Positions 26,798-39,978 are shown, counted from the stretch's first letter. The stretch: DNA of 64,000 bases from Varroa destructor (GCF_002443255.2 NW_019211456.1:12298229-12362228); one strand, 5' to 3'. Made by a program: numbers and translations. Notes: a model not told the origin generated them from the sequence alone.

Positions 26798-26894
26798 AGC
26801 GAGAGAGAGAGAGGAAGAGGGAGGGAGAGCGAGAAAGTTGGCGAGCAGTTGGAGCGAAAAACAGAAAACATGATAACCTCTCTCTCTCTCTCTC
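26798..26894. repeat. (GA)n and (CT)n tracts, inverted with respect to each other
   Basis: GAGAGAGAGAGAGAGG-type purine tract followed about 45 bases later by CTCTCTCTCTCTCTC. The two could pair imperfectly, or each could bind GAGA-type factors. Confidence 0.8.
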
Positions 26895-27506
26895 TTTTCG
26901 CACCGTCCTTTTCCTCTGCTGCTGCTGCGGCTGCTGCTGCGCCTCACGCTCGGTAGCTGGTGCGACGAAATGCACAACTACACACGGTGCAGAGGGATGA
27001 ACTCGGCGCGGCGACGCCACAGCGTCAATAACGATAACAATAATATAAACAATCCGGACCAAATGAGCGAAGAACGAAACTGCATTATAAGAACGACCCC
27101 GTAAGTTGGCTATTTACAGCTGTACAATCTTGAACAGATACAGCGAACGCTCGACCGTGGTTGCGATCGGGCCCGGCGTTGTTTCAGCTTGATGTACACA
27201 AACCCGATAACACCACCAAAAGCGTCTGGTGACTTGCCGGCTGCGCGCGCAAGTATCTCCGTCGTATGTTGTTATCGATTACATCCCAACTGGCGTACAA
27301 TGAAACAAAGTCGATAAAGAGGTTTACAGTTGTAGGACGCTACTGCTGATGCTAGTGCTAGCAATTCTTCTGTCGACAGAGCGGTCTGAAGCAACGCCCG
27401 TACTAAACACAAAACTTTTATTTAGTAACACCAACTCTACAATAAAGATATGATTAATAGTTGTATGTACTGTAGTAGTTGTTTGTGGCACCGGCTTAAC
27501 GTTAGT

Positions 27507-27545
27507 GACAACGCCGCCGTCGCCGCCGCCGCCGCCGCCGCCGCT
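27507..27545 (+). repeat. (CCG)n trinucleotide tract
   Basis: About nine near-perfect CCG/GCC units. No supported coding frame uses it. Confidence 0.85.
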
Positions 27546-27800
27546 GCTTCAGTTGCTGTCTGATGAAAAGAACGAGCGCAAAAATCAATGAAAGGACAAG
27601 GAGATACGATATTACAACAACAGCGGCTGCGGAAGAGACAAACGAAACTGGTGACGACGAACGCGTGGACGACGCAGCGAATGATTGACACTGTGGGAGG
27701 CCCTCTCCACCCTGGCAAAGTTGATTCCGCGTTTATACGCTACGCTACAATACATCGTGAGGCCGATTCAGAGAGGTTCGCTCAATAGCAACGGTGAACG

Positions 27801-30484
27801 TTTATCGTAGTCTGAAAATCAGTCGGCTTTGGCACGGCAGCTTACGAAACGGCAAAATAGCGTTATTCTATCTAGCCGGGCAGTGTTTAACCGAAGCAGC
27901 AACATACAACTTTCCACTTCCAAAATTAGAATCGAGATAAATAGGGCACACATGTACCACTGCGACAGGAATAGAATAGTAGTATCTAGCGAAATCCGGA
28001 AAATAAATCGTCTCATCAACCTTGCGGGACTATAATGGTTCATCCTCGCCTCTTGGCTTCTTATAATCCCAAGCCTTCGAGTAAACCTTTTTTAAAAGCG
28101 AAACTATTCCTCTTTAGTGACCTAATGTACTGACTGCTTATTCTCGTCCTTTTCTTTCGGCAACGCAAGAAAAGATCGCTTCCAAAGGTTAGAGTGAAAA
28201 ATATATTTGTCACCCAGCTCAGAGACGATTTTGTTTTGCATTGGATTTATCTTTGCCATATTAACTAAAGTAAATGCTAGAAAAGTACAGTACGGCATTG
28301 AATTGCCCATATTATAGTTAGCTGGGTAGAACCTATACGCACTAAAGCTCAAGGTGAACCTTTGTCTGCGCATGTTCTTTTTGGATAGAAAAGCTCATTG
28401 AACTCAGGCCAGCTACGAGTATGACGCTCGTTTAGGCAGATTTTGATTAAATACAAGAAGTTACTTCTCTTTCGAAGGTACGCTCGAAGATTATAAGCCT
28501 AACCTGCATTTAAAAGTGGTATAACTTATTCGTGGTACGCAAAAACAAATTCATCTGAATAACTGTAGTGACGTTCAGACGAATCCGCTAGCGCGGTCCG
28601 CATCGACATGTCGCCTAAGGCAACACGCATGTTCGAAGGCACGGTGAAACTTTTGGTATTCGATGACAACATGCTTTCTCTAATTTTCTTGTGATATATA
28701 ATAACGCAACAAGCCATTCCCGAAACAAAACTCTTACCGATTCAGTTTCGCCAAGTGTTCTAGCGTTTCGGGCTGTTTCAGACTTGGCTGATTGTTATTG
28801 AAACTGGCTGTGCAAAGAAGCCGGCTGAAGAAACTTCTGACTTCAGTGGTACAGATGGCACGAGGCGAACTGCCGCCATGGGCCACTGCGTCTCCACGTT
28901 AAACCTAGCGTCCACTAACAACCTAATAACTCATTTTGTAACATTTCGTGTTCGACGTACCCTTTCGTCGCGTCTATCCAGGCGTATATTTATCTATGCT
29001 TTTTAACTGGATGCGCATATATCTGTCGATAGATACATTTAGACAGAAGGAGGTATTCGGCTTCCTATGTGAATTTATCGTAACGTATTTTTTTCATGTA
29101 TGTATTGACACATATAGCTGCAGACTTCACTATTTAACTGAAAAAACTTAAATCATGTAGAGACCATGTATGCGCGCAATTGAACCCTTGTACTTTCTAG
29201 CCAATCACGCTGCTCTTTATCACACATAGCGACTCAATAGATATCTGATTTTAGTGTCAAAACTTGGATAAATTAAATCTCACGACATGAATAAAATTGT
29301 ATGTTTGTTCTGATCAGCGTTTTCGTTGACTGCACCAATGTACACATGTACTCAAGCGTCTGCATGCTTTACCGAAACAGAAAAAATTATGTTGTACGCG
29401 CGTTGCTAAGTGTTTGCTTCCGCCGTGGTTTATCATTTATTGAGTGTTTTATTTTATTGAGTTTAATTGACATTGTTCGTTGTCCCATGTCTGCTCCCTG
29501 GCTGACTTCTATCGCAGATCTACCGCTTAGACATACGCAGTTGTATAAGGCAATAAATAACCGGTGACCTGCTTGCATCGATTGACTAGACATCCTAGAT
29601 AACCTGAAGGCAAAAGGTTTATTCTAATTAGTACTCTGGCAAACTATGTTTACTGTCGCTGTTGTATTACAGTTGATGATATTCGGTTATATAAGTTACC
29701 TGACGCAGAGAAATTATGTGAGCACTTACTAGGGATTGGATGCGTGGCTTTTAGTTAGCTTACCGATTAATAATAGCAAAGGAAAAGCTTCGTCTGCAGT
29801 AATGATGATACACTGGCGCACGAAGCAACAGACAGATTGTTTTGCGTAAGCTATGTAAAAAAAATCGACTTCCGATAAAATTGATGATTAAGACCCAGTC
29901 ACATTTAACTCAAATTGGATGGCCTATAACTCCTAATTGGATATATGCCTTAAGTTTTTACCGACAGTTGGAGCTAGGCAATTAGTGCAAGCGGTGACTA
30001 ACTTTATAACTATCACGTGGACACCCGTATGGTCAGCTTCACTAACTGTGCAATATTTGTTATTGCCTAGCAGCCAGGTGTGTCGATACTAAGGCCTAGT
30101 CCTATGGAAGCACAGCTTTTAGGAGCGCCTGGCCCATCTCCTTAGCTAATTTCACTGCTTACTTCTTAACAAACTTTTTTCTTTCCTTTCTAACCGCTCA
30201 AGCCGTAGAACTAAGCGGACTATTCTAACAGAGCAGTCATAACTCATCCGCACTAGAACTGATATGTGCCGTGTATATGTGACATCAGACGACAACAAAT
30301 CTGCAAAGTTGTACTCAATGATTAACTCTACCTATTATTTTTGTTCTTTCTCAGTTTCGCCCAAAGTTTACTGGAGCTGTTTTGTTAATGATCATTCTAA
30401 TCTAAAGTCAATAGCCATCAACTAATCTCTTATATCAGCCTTCAACTAGACGAAAGAACTTCAATCAATATTCTCAACGCAGCG
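27801..30484. other. intergenic, no supported gene
   Basis: AT-rich DNA with only chance-level open frames on both strands. A GC-richer spot at 28855-28900 has a good ATG context (GCCGCC before ATGG at 28879) but opens only 42 codons with no recognisable product. Confidence 0.45.
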
Positions 30485-31574
30485 ATGTTTTTCCGTTCAG
30501 CTCTACGAATCGTCGAGGTGATATTTGTAGGCTCAGTAGCTTTGCCGGCCTTTGCCGAAGAGTTTTCTTCGAAGAAATTTCAACCATGCAAAGGCATGAG
30601 CGATTTAAACCTTCGCGAGCGTCAGAAAGCTACAATGAACACGCTTAAAATAGCAACAAAGTGCGCTCCCTATGTCCTGCAGTTTCTAGGTACGTCCTTC
30701 GAAGATTGCGGTCTTACATATATTGACGTCGCGCCGTTAATTACGAAACTGTTTTGCTTCGGACAACAGGTAAAACATACTACAGATTCGAATCCGGCAT
30801 AAGCGCCATTCATACGTTATGCCGAAGCGATCACAAAATAACTAATAATACTACTCTTCACAAAGCGAACTCTCAAATAGTTGACAATATTGCGATAAGA
30901 TAATTAAGCATCTCTGTAAATCGTAACGAGTCCTCGAAACGATTATGAATGTTGACTATTTCATTAGATGAGATAATTTGCTTTGCTATACTACTTAGCC
31001 CCTGCTCCTCCCCGCTATATTCCGTTGTTATTATACTATAAAATGTCGGCGAGAGGCTTCAGTTTACTGAAAATCTTCAGACTCAGATACCAAACAGATA
31101 AGCGCCGCATCTGCGGTAATAAATTTAGCATTTATTTGACGAAGACCGCTTCTTTTACTGCATGTTATTAACAGTTCAGTTCCCAATCCATCGTTCTGCT
31201 TTTCTAAATCACAGCTTAGCGGCGTGCAGGAATGCAACCTACAAAATATCGCTGTCTTCTGTCTTTTTTTTTCTCAGATAATTTTCGGAATATTGGGTGA
31301 CGAACGAAACATACTATACAAGAACGTCACGCGAGAAACCTTCTACCAGCATGCGATTGACCTTATAAAAATAATCAATGGAGTCTACCCTACGATGAAG
31401 CATCACAAAGGCCAAACGGTACTCTCAATCCCTGGCTCTTTACTCACTGACTACCTTGCTACCATGATGAACTGCTACACAAACAGTACGAAACTTCCTT
31501 TTATTAAGGACCTAAGGTATATCCTGTTTATGGGTGAAAGCTTAAACAAGCATTTCATTCAAGTAATGAAGTGA
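30485..31574 (+). CDS. small secreted cysteine-containing protein, two exons, unknown family
   Basis: Exon 1 is 30485-30769 and exon 2 is 31278-31574. The donor is CAG before GTAAAAC and the acceptor is TTTTTTTTTCTCAG. Both are phase 0, giving 193 residues. The first 25 or so residues read as a signal peptide: basic start, hydrophobic core IVEVIFVGSVALPAFA, then EEF. The mature part has cysteines in QPCKGM, TKCAPY, EDCGL, LFCFG and NCYTN, predicted mostly helical, with an N-glycosylation-type NVT and NST. Beyond the stop an AATAAA lies at 31736. The five mature cysteines suggest two disulphides plus one free cysteine, or a dimer. I do not recognise the family. Small secreted proteins of this form occur in haemolymph and saliva of arthropods, but that is only a resemblance in type. 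Confidence 0.68.
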
Positions 31575-31735
31575 GACCCAAAGCTGAAACCACCTAAACA
31601 CAGCCGATAAAACTCCAGTGCCTCTATAACGGGTGTTGCCTACAACAAAACAATTTACATTTCATCTAATCAATTATTTAAGCAACTACATTTCAAAGGT
31701 GTACTCATATTTACGTATGTAACCTCAATTCGTCT

Positions 31736-31754
31736 AATAAAATACGTATTTTAT
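31736..31754 (+). promoter_or_regulatory. poly(A) signal overlapping an 18-base palindrome
   Basis: AATAAA at 31736-31741, about 160 bases after the stop of the secreted-protein gene. It overlaps the perfect palindrome ATAAAATACGTATTTTAT (31737-31754). Confidence 0.6.
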
Positions 31755-34700
31755 GTTGAACCTTATTGACAACGGGGTTTCTATCAATAGGTCGATTCGA
31801 CTTTCTGCTAAAACGGATGCCGTGTACGTTATCTGATCTAAATAAAGCAAACACGGCATATTTATTATCCAACGCTTCTTATCTTACCGCTCTTGGTTAC
31901 TAGATAAACAGTCACGATCGGTAGTGGCATTATCACTTAGATACATCACGGGATCATATAATAGCCATGACTTTTATGAAATTATTCCACATCGCGAACG
32001 ATAATTTTTTTTTGCTTACGATTATTCGGCTGACAATAGCTAGCTGGCTAGCGAATAAGCTACATATAATAGTTGTTTTTGTTATACCACTCCTATTTGT
32101 CTTATGTTATAAGGCTCTACGAACCTGCACCTACTGTCAAGTAACTTATATCGTAAACAATAAATTTCACTCACGGTAAATTGTGTGCAGAGCTCTGTTC
32201 ATTGCTCAGCATATCATCAAATATTAGTATTAGCATGCTAGCTAATGACCGACTCATGAAAAAGCGTTAATTACAGACAGTGCACTCGAAGCTTGATGTA
32301 TCTAGTTATGTGAAGTTTCTTAGAGAATGTGCGGCTTTGTCAGAGGTTTACCCTTCCGGCTTTACGATGATTACTTCTGCAAGTGTCTGGAACCACTTCA
32401 GACTAATTCAGATATCGGGGTGGGCTATTTACGCGCGCTGTAACAAAGCCCACTTTGCTATCTACTAGATGCGAGCACTTGTGGATCGTCCAACGTCGAC
32501 GATCACCACGTCACCGAGTGATCAGATTGTGTAACACGTGCGACATCACGAGAATTCTACTCAGCTGTTTTTCTTGCCGCGGCTACATCGAGTGAAAGAA
32601 CGGCATTGCTGAGTCTCACCATCGTGACCTCTTCATATTCGAGGCTCAGCAGTGAGCTCTTACTATGAAAAGTAAATCGATGATCGGCTTGCACAACGAT
32701 AAGCGATTATACGAATCGATCAAATTCGCAAGACGATTGTTCATTATAAATTCAGCTTGCAATTGCAAATAATCTTTTCCGGATATCTACATTTGCTCTA
32801 GCACCCTATGGATACCAAAGCAGTTCTCTACTGTACTTATGTTGCTGAGGAACTATGTCATGCTTACTTAGCAACTGGAGAAACAGGCAGCTGCGATGAG
32901 CGTATCGATGTAAGGAAGTTCGTTAACAAATGCTGTATGGCATATACAGGACTTGTCGGTTTCAAATAGCAGACTTTAAAACTTCAAACTCTGAAAAAAA
33001 TGAGCCAAGCTCTTGTTTGGATTTCTTTCCGATACTCAAATAGCAGTTTCATAATAATTGGCAAGACTCAAATAGTCAGGGGTAATATACGGCACTATGC
33101 CAATAATCGAAATACGAATATTTTGCATATAAGCCATTATCATATCGTAATAGCGCTCATATATTCCCACACAAAGTATTCAATTGTACCGAGTATTTCT
33201 ATATGTGCCGTCCCACGTGCAGTGTCTGTGCTAATAGCGGTAACAATAACAAACTACTAATGCCTAATCGAAACTCACTGTCCCCCTATATAAGTGGCTC
33301 GTATATTAATTATTAATATAAACTAGTAAGTCAATAGAATTCATTTTATTCAACATTAGCGTTAGCAATAAGAACAAACCGGCCCTTCAAAGAAAGCCCA
33401 GTATTCTAAAATGAGAAAATATAATTAAAAAATATATGGTATCCTACTTTTAGATCAAAGAGCGAAATTTATGATTGCGTTGGATATCGATAAGCCTTAC
33501 ACACTGATTTTGTCCTTAGTATCACTTAGTTACGTATGTCAAATGAAATGTTCATTACGCTAAGGTATTACAAGTTCCAACCCACATAGATATATTTACA
33601 GGGAAATACTTGTCAATATTTTATAACAACATTTTATGGTATAGTATATTAGGCAAATAATTTAGCTCTAAAATGGTTAAGTCAAATCCAGATTAACCAA
33701 AGCCACAAAATTATTACGTTTTGGTAACCTTGGGGGAACTTCATCAGATCAATAAGAAGGATGCGATTCGTATCTTTGTAGCATCTCGAGACACCGACGG
33801 TACGTTTTCTTCAGAACAGTATAGGTATCATTTCCCAGTATGAAGTGTATGGCCTTGATGAAGGTCACCCTGTGGTCATCGCTCAAGCTGAATGAACTAT
33901 CAAAAATGGATGTTAGCTGTTAAGCCAAGCACTGAAGCGCGCAGACCTTAAGCTAAATTTAGGCATAAAGTGTGGATTGGACAAGCGTTCTTATAATTTT
34001 GCTGCAGGAATAAACTCGTATTCAAAACAAACGTAACCACGCCAGTAACGCAGCACCTAGAAGAAGCGGTTTCAAAACAAGGTTTACTCGTAGATCTACT
34101 GCAAAGTATTTAGCAAATAAGAATGTAATTAGAATGGATAAAATGTACACCTTTATGCTATTATTGTTGATTTACAGGGTGTGGGAAGTTTCAGATGCTT
34201 GTGTATTCTTGTTGTTTATGTTTGACTTAGGCTCGTCGTGCCGCCGGACGCAGTGGGCATATTGTACGTCCAAAGAAAAGGTGACCTTTGTTGAAAATTA
34301 TCATTTATTACGGCCTCTCTTCATCCGGTTTTATTGAAAAGAGCGAACTTTGCTACATTAAAAGGGACGACAAAAGATTAAATCCTTCTGCCCTCTTAGG
34401 TCTTATTGTGTGCTTAGCTTTACGTAATAAGTATCGTTATAAGAAAAGCTGTTACTTGGCCTGGATCACACATGTAGGATTTTAACTAACGTCTTCTACT
34501 CGCTGTATTCAGCTAGAAAAGGCTGGCTAATTGCAGTGGCAATTAGCCAGCAATTAGCAACTATATAACTATATATAAATATTTGGCAAAAACTATATAT
34601 AAATAATTGGCAACTAAATAACTTCTAAGTTATTTAGTTGCCAAATATAAGCTTTTTTCTATTCCTCATCGTACACCGGTACCTTGTTTTCGTACCATCG

Positions 34701-37700
34701 TATTTGTGGTTATTATGTAATTATGTGGTTAAGTTATGACAACAGAAGTACATAAATTAAATTGAGCTACATCGTGAATTCTTAGGCTAAAACTCATAAT
34801 CGTCAACTTGATTAAATTCATAGTTCCTTTTACACAACAGCTCTATTTTCCTCTTAAGAATCCTTTCCTGCTTCTTCGAGTATTCAATACAAGTTCGTTA
34901 AAGCAGTAAAAACTTGGCACAACTATTTTTTCTTAGTTAACCGACTATAATGGGATCTTCTATATGAAGCTGAATACGCAGAGCAATTTGCTTCATCTTT
35001 CCAAACAATGCATTGGTTAGCGAGGAATTAAGCAGCATCTTTGTACACATTGCATAGGATCGGACTGCATCCTGTGTATGACGGCGAACTAGATAGCAAA
35101 TATATATTATCTGTTCAAGCTGCAACTAACACGATAAACAAAATTACCTCTAAAATTCTAATAAAAGTCATCTGCATATTTTTCACGCGTATGTATTGTG
35201 ATCTGTTCTTGTGATTCACTTGTCTGTGAAAGTTACTTTGATCCTAACACTTGTTTAATATTGATAATATTGATCTTATATTGTATTGAACACACAAACA
35301 AATATATTATGAGCGGCTAGTTGCAACAAGACAAAGTAAGCATTTGGATTCATCGGTTGGAGCCGTAACGATGCGTAATGCACTTTTTTTTTTGGAGAGA
35401 AATAAAATGAGAGGAGGGAGGACGAAAATAGGCCTGTACGCAAAGCTGGTAACCTATCTCAAGAGACAACATTCCTGTCACGTGTGCTGCAGCAGCCTAT
35501 CCTGGACCGTGCAAATAATCTCATTGAAAGAAAGAAAAGCTTGCGTCTGACTAATTGCCTGACGATATTTTTTTGTTTTTTGATATTCTTGATATTTTTT
35601 TCGCATTAACTTAACGCCCTTCTTGGCCATTCCTATACATTAAATAAAAATAAATGCACATGACTATTTTAAGAGCAAACTGTTTAGGAAGCGCCTTCGA
35701 GTAAATATGTCCTTTCAACTGACTGTAACGTTGCCCGTCACACTAAACGCTGCGATATATTCACAATTATCGAGGGAAATACGGACCAATCCACAGAAGT
35801 CTTGTAATAGATTAAGATGTCTGTAAATTACGTAAATTTAATAAGATAGTAAAGAATATTTTCATTAATATTTCGTTTTAAAATAAAATTTTCATATATA
35901 GTTTGCATAAGCTCACTAGTTTTTTTTTGAAAAAATATTCAGTATGGTCTTCATTAAATAGGGTGATGAGGGGTAGGACTACAAAAAACTGCTAATGATT
36001 TCGTACAATGAAATTAGCTAACAAGGTTAAAGGTGGAATTTTTTTCTCTATAAAAGGATTATGATGCTGGCTAGAAAAGACGATACTTTGTATTCATTAA
36101 TTTCCAATTTAGACAGATCAAAGATTCGTCTGTCAATATGAAGTTTATACAATATAATTCTATGCAACGATTTATAACATTTGCCTTTAAAAATAAAACT
36201 TTGGATATACCTTGATAGAAAAATAGGCTGGGCATTTCGTTTCCTTAATGTTCAAGATAAGTTCGACAATATACGCTTCCACATTTTGAAATCTGGTCAA
36301 CGAGTTCAGTAGCGCAAATTGCACTAAATTTCGAACCGACGTGCCTTTTAAAAATTGCCGATATTCAACAGTATTTAAATGTAAAATTAAAATTCTATGG
36401 CTACGAGGAAAACGCGATGTCCTATTAAGCTTCTCTCTGTTATATAGGTTCAGCATTCACTATAAACGTATGTTTGCCGATTATATCTTTAGCCTTTAGT
36501 AACACCCTCCTGTGCTACCACATAATTTTGATCGATCCTCTGGAAATAAGAATTCCTGAAATATGATATAATAAACTATTAATAGACTTTCCAGTTTTGA
36601 GAATCATCACATTGAACTTGGACATGGTACGAATGGTATCCTGATTTACATCAATAATTTTTCTCGAAGCATCTTGTAGAACACTTTGAGCAAATGACTT
36701 TGCCTTTTATCCTGTTATACAAGATGTCCCATGCGGACGATACCGTGTATCAGAACAGAATTGAAGTGAATCTCTTGCATAGGCTTTATTTTGCATGTGT
36801 ACTCTATGAGCCTGTATGTTGGATACGCGAAATGAGTCTGAATCGTTCTATTTAGTAATCAAATTTTTGTAAAACACTCCGTTTTATGTAAACAGGACTA
36901 TTGCTTCTGTATTGTACGCATTCGGCTCCAATGGACATCTATTTGTTTTAGTGCGAAAACATTTTTGCCCATATATGGTGCACTTCGTACCTAAAAACGG
37001 CATCTTTTTGGTAGTGAAAACTTGCCAAAATAGGGATCGGTGTTTTATCACGGAACATTTTTATTGATGACAATAATATTGCATTATTCTACTTCGCCAC
37101 TGAATTCAGTATTTTGGATTCATCATCTGGGTATGAAAACTTTCACGAAATCCTGAATAGAGAGTACATTTATTTTCTCATAAAAAAAAACATTAAGACT
37201 TCTATGTTATTGGCTAATAGGGAACCAAGAAAAACTATACATGGACGTTCAACCTAAGATTGGGCAGTGTAAGTTTAAAACATTTACAGCTTTGAGGGAT
37301 CTTTTTTTGCCTTAGCAAAAGGTGTTTTACTTTAAGCAAAAGAGGTTTAAACCTTTCTTGACGAATTTAAAGACACGAATACTAATTTTTTTGCGGTATT
37401 TAGCGTTGACACCGATAGCTTGTTAAGTAATACTTAAATAGGCAAAGAAAACTTATTTAGTCCTGTAACCCTATTAAGGACGTAGATACAACGATTCAAT
37501 TAAACATAAAATTTTTAGGCTTCTGAGAAGAGTCGAAGCATATCTAAGATCAAAAACACTTGTGGAAATATGCACTTATGAAATGATATACGTTTACTAA
37601 TTGCATATGGAGAAAACTATGTTTTTTTTAACAACATTGTAGAAGCCTGAATTTTTTAAAAAGTTCAGAATAGAATACTCCATATTTGCTGATTTATACG

Positions 37701-38900
37701 CGTACTGACGTAATCGACATGATAAATCGACGTAAAACGGTCATCAAAGGTAAAATGTGGTAAAATCATGTTCATGGAATTTTCTCCGCTTGCTGCCAAT
37801 TCGTGTTGCTATGTTAAAGAAAGCTGTATTTTTATCACTTTCGAATCCTTTCCTTATGGTAACCACGTACATTAAGTACTCAAACATAGGAGTAAAGCCT
37901 GCCGCCTTGCACTCCAATTTAGTTATTTTTTTTAGATATAGGAGACTACCCACTGAAAGTAGCGGCGTAAACGCATAGTTCTTGAAATAGAGCTATGCAT
38001 TTTCGAAGCTAATTATTTTAAAATAAGAAGTCTATATCTTTTATTGATTATTATAAATTGGATTCCTATGCACCTTGATTGCAAGTTATATATGCCGTAA
38101 GGCTAAACCATTGGTATTAAAGCCATAGATATATATCAAAAAACATTGCTTTTGGCTGAGAATCTGTTTATTGGAGAAGCTAGTAATGATATATTCATCC
38201 GAAGGATAAAGTTCTGTCTTACTGAGCCCATATCTGACATCAGAAACGAACATTCGTAATAGTAATATATGAAAAATAGTTTATTTTCATTCACAAATTA
38301 ATGCACCTGTTATAAACAAAAACAAATCATTTCAATATCAACACATGTACTGTTTTCATTCATGTTATAATATTAACAGTATATATATGTATATATATTC
38401 CCCTGTTTTCTTTTGTCTCACTAAATATAATTTACTTTGTAAAATAAACACAATAATTAAATAAGTGTATCATCTAAACGAGTATAATTCAGTCATCTGT
38501 TTGTGAAAATATTGCTTTTCTCGTCGTGCTTTCCATGCACCGCCAAGTCGTGGCTTTCATTCTTTATGTAGACCTTTCCGTGTCACATTCAAATATAATC
38601 CTTTTTGTTCTTTTGTTTCTTTTAATCAAAGTTGTTGTTTATTTACTGCGCAAAACATTACCCTATAGCTACACACACACATATCTGTACACACACATAC
38701 GTCTAAACGTATTATCTCTTTAAAAACGTATTGCCGAAATTTTGCCCTGCTGTCTCGCGATTCAATCTAGACGATGAGCAACTATTAGCTCTGGAAATAT
38801 GATTTCACCGACGCAAGGGTATTAAGGAAGTCCTTAATACAGCATAAATTTACGTTTCCTGCAGGCTGACTTCAAAAGGACATGTATATTTCATCATAAG
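31755..38900. other. intergenic, hairpin-rich in the middle, no firm gene
   Basis: Very AT-rich, especially 35.5-38.5 kb. Two minus-strand frames deserve mention. 36456-36207 (ATG start, ends AAG before GTATAT) and 35125-34937 (behind acceptor TTTATCGTGTTAG, ends TAA) are both phase 0 and could be joined. The second reads like a helical membrane-protein C-terminus (LEQIIYICYLVRRH.. ..ALRIQLHIEDPIIVG). No long multi-helix exon is present, so no gene is called. Confidence 0.4.
34522..34644. repeat. compound repeat: two perfect hairpins flanking a tandem duplication
   Basis: Hairpin A: 13-bp arms 34522-34534 and 34539-34551, loop AGTG. Tandem copy: 34567-34588 and 34591-34612 match at 21 of 22 bases (AACTATATATAAATATTTGG type). 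Hairpin B: 18-bp perfect arms 34607-34624 and 34627-34644 with only CT between them. The second tandem copy overlaps the start of hairpin B. Confidence 0.9.
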
Positions 38901-38902
38901 CA

Positions 38903-39527
38903 GTGTCTTGTAGACCGGTCATATTAATAGCTTTTCTATTTCTCATATTGTGGCTAATACTGACGTATAAGGGTCACAGGCACGTTCACGAACATAAAAT
39001 TATCTCCACGTATATCCAGGTACGCCTCTTATTAGGAAGTATAAAGCGATTCTTTCCTGTAGCAAATTCAGTAGTCGTGCTTGTTACTGCTCGTTTTAGC
39101 AATCAATGCAATAATAAGCACCAACGCTGCTTTTTCGTTTTTTTTTCCACCTCAATCCATTTTCTATTTTCATTTTTTCATACAGCTATTGGCTGGCTGC
39201 GCGCTTAAAGCTAATAACCATAATGACAGTTTATGGACATATAACAAAACAATTACCAACAAAACAACGATAATACGAAATTCGTTTTTATATGACTTTG
39301 ACAACTTAGGGTATCACTATCAAACTTATGCCCACCGCACACGTATCGCGAGATTAACGTATACTTTGCAGTGCTCTACTCGTTACATCTATAGACAATT
39401 CATAATAATGTCAACGATTTCAATATCTCACTTATCTAATTATGTGGTTGGCTTATGTGGCACCTCTTATCGTCATAAAAAGGCAAAGCTCGCTTCGGCA
39501 TTTATTGTTAGCCTGTTTAAATCGTGA
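38903..39527 (+). other. weak two-exon candidate, hydrophobic N-terminus
   Basis: A frame around 38903-39018 encodes a hydrophobic stretch (VILIAFLFLILWLILTY) and ends CAG before GTACGC. A strong acceptor (pyrimidine tract plus CATACAG at 39184) leads in the same phase into 39185-39527, which ends TGA. No initiating ATG was found and no family is recognised. It converges on the SLC25A19 3' end. It could be a small secreted or membrane protein gene, or chance. Confidence 0.2.
39501..39506 (-). promoter_or_regulatory. possible poly(A) signal of SLC25A19
   Basis: AATAAA on the minus strand about 470 bases beyond the carrier stop codon. It is the first canonical hexamer I found downstream. Confidence 0.3.
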
Positions 39528-39978
39528 CATTAAACTAATATCAGACGAGATGAGAATATACTCATTATTTCATTGCGCCACGTATGTTGAAATTACCAAT
39601 ACATTTAGTCAGCATTCAGCATAAACAGTGAAGGCTAAGATCGAACGTCTACCGCCACTTTTCCTATGAAGTATCACACCTATCACTATACATTCGCAGG
39701 CAATGGCTGTAACGAGCTCTTACAATCTACAAACGGCTTTAACAACAATCAGACTATGAATAGCTAATCAGTAGCAGTGCTCGTCTATTCTTTGTAGTAA
39801 CTCTGTTGCTAACTTTTCTATATATAAAATACAACGATCTAATAACAACCTTTCCGTCCGCCATGATTATGAAATTCATTGTTAACATTGTCGTCAATCA
39901 TATATTTTATACAACACGTGTATCTTCTATCCCTTGAACCAAGATAAGCTCATAGAAGTTATGCTTGAACTTGGTGAA

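Larger units (their letters stand above)
26640..27800. promoter_or_regulatory. GC-rich promoter-like island at the 5' end of the ZC2HC1 gene
   Basis: Base composition rises sharply from the AT-rich surroundings. There is a GA-rich run (26798-26835), a CT run (26878-26894), CTG/CGG tracts (26915-26940) and a CCG tract (27507-27545). GAGA-type tracts are common in arthropod promoters. The island begins right upstream of the proposed ZC2HC1 first exon on the minus strand. On the plus strand an ATG at 27064 runs 38 bases to a consensus GTAAGT donor at 27102, so a divergent transcript is conceivable. Exact start sites cannot be read from sequence. Confidence 0.5.

Noticed and set aside
26647..27062. 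Frames of about 110 codons on both strands in the GC-rich island
   Set aside because: They are made of GA/CT and CTG repeats, which are open in every frame. No splice or start context supports them.
39081..39183. Hydrophobic start MLLLVLAINAIIS as a signal peptide for the frame ending at 39527
   Set aside because: The codon is TTG and this stretch contains a long pyrimidine tract ending CATACAG, so it is better read as the end of an intron.
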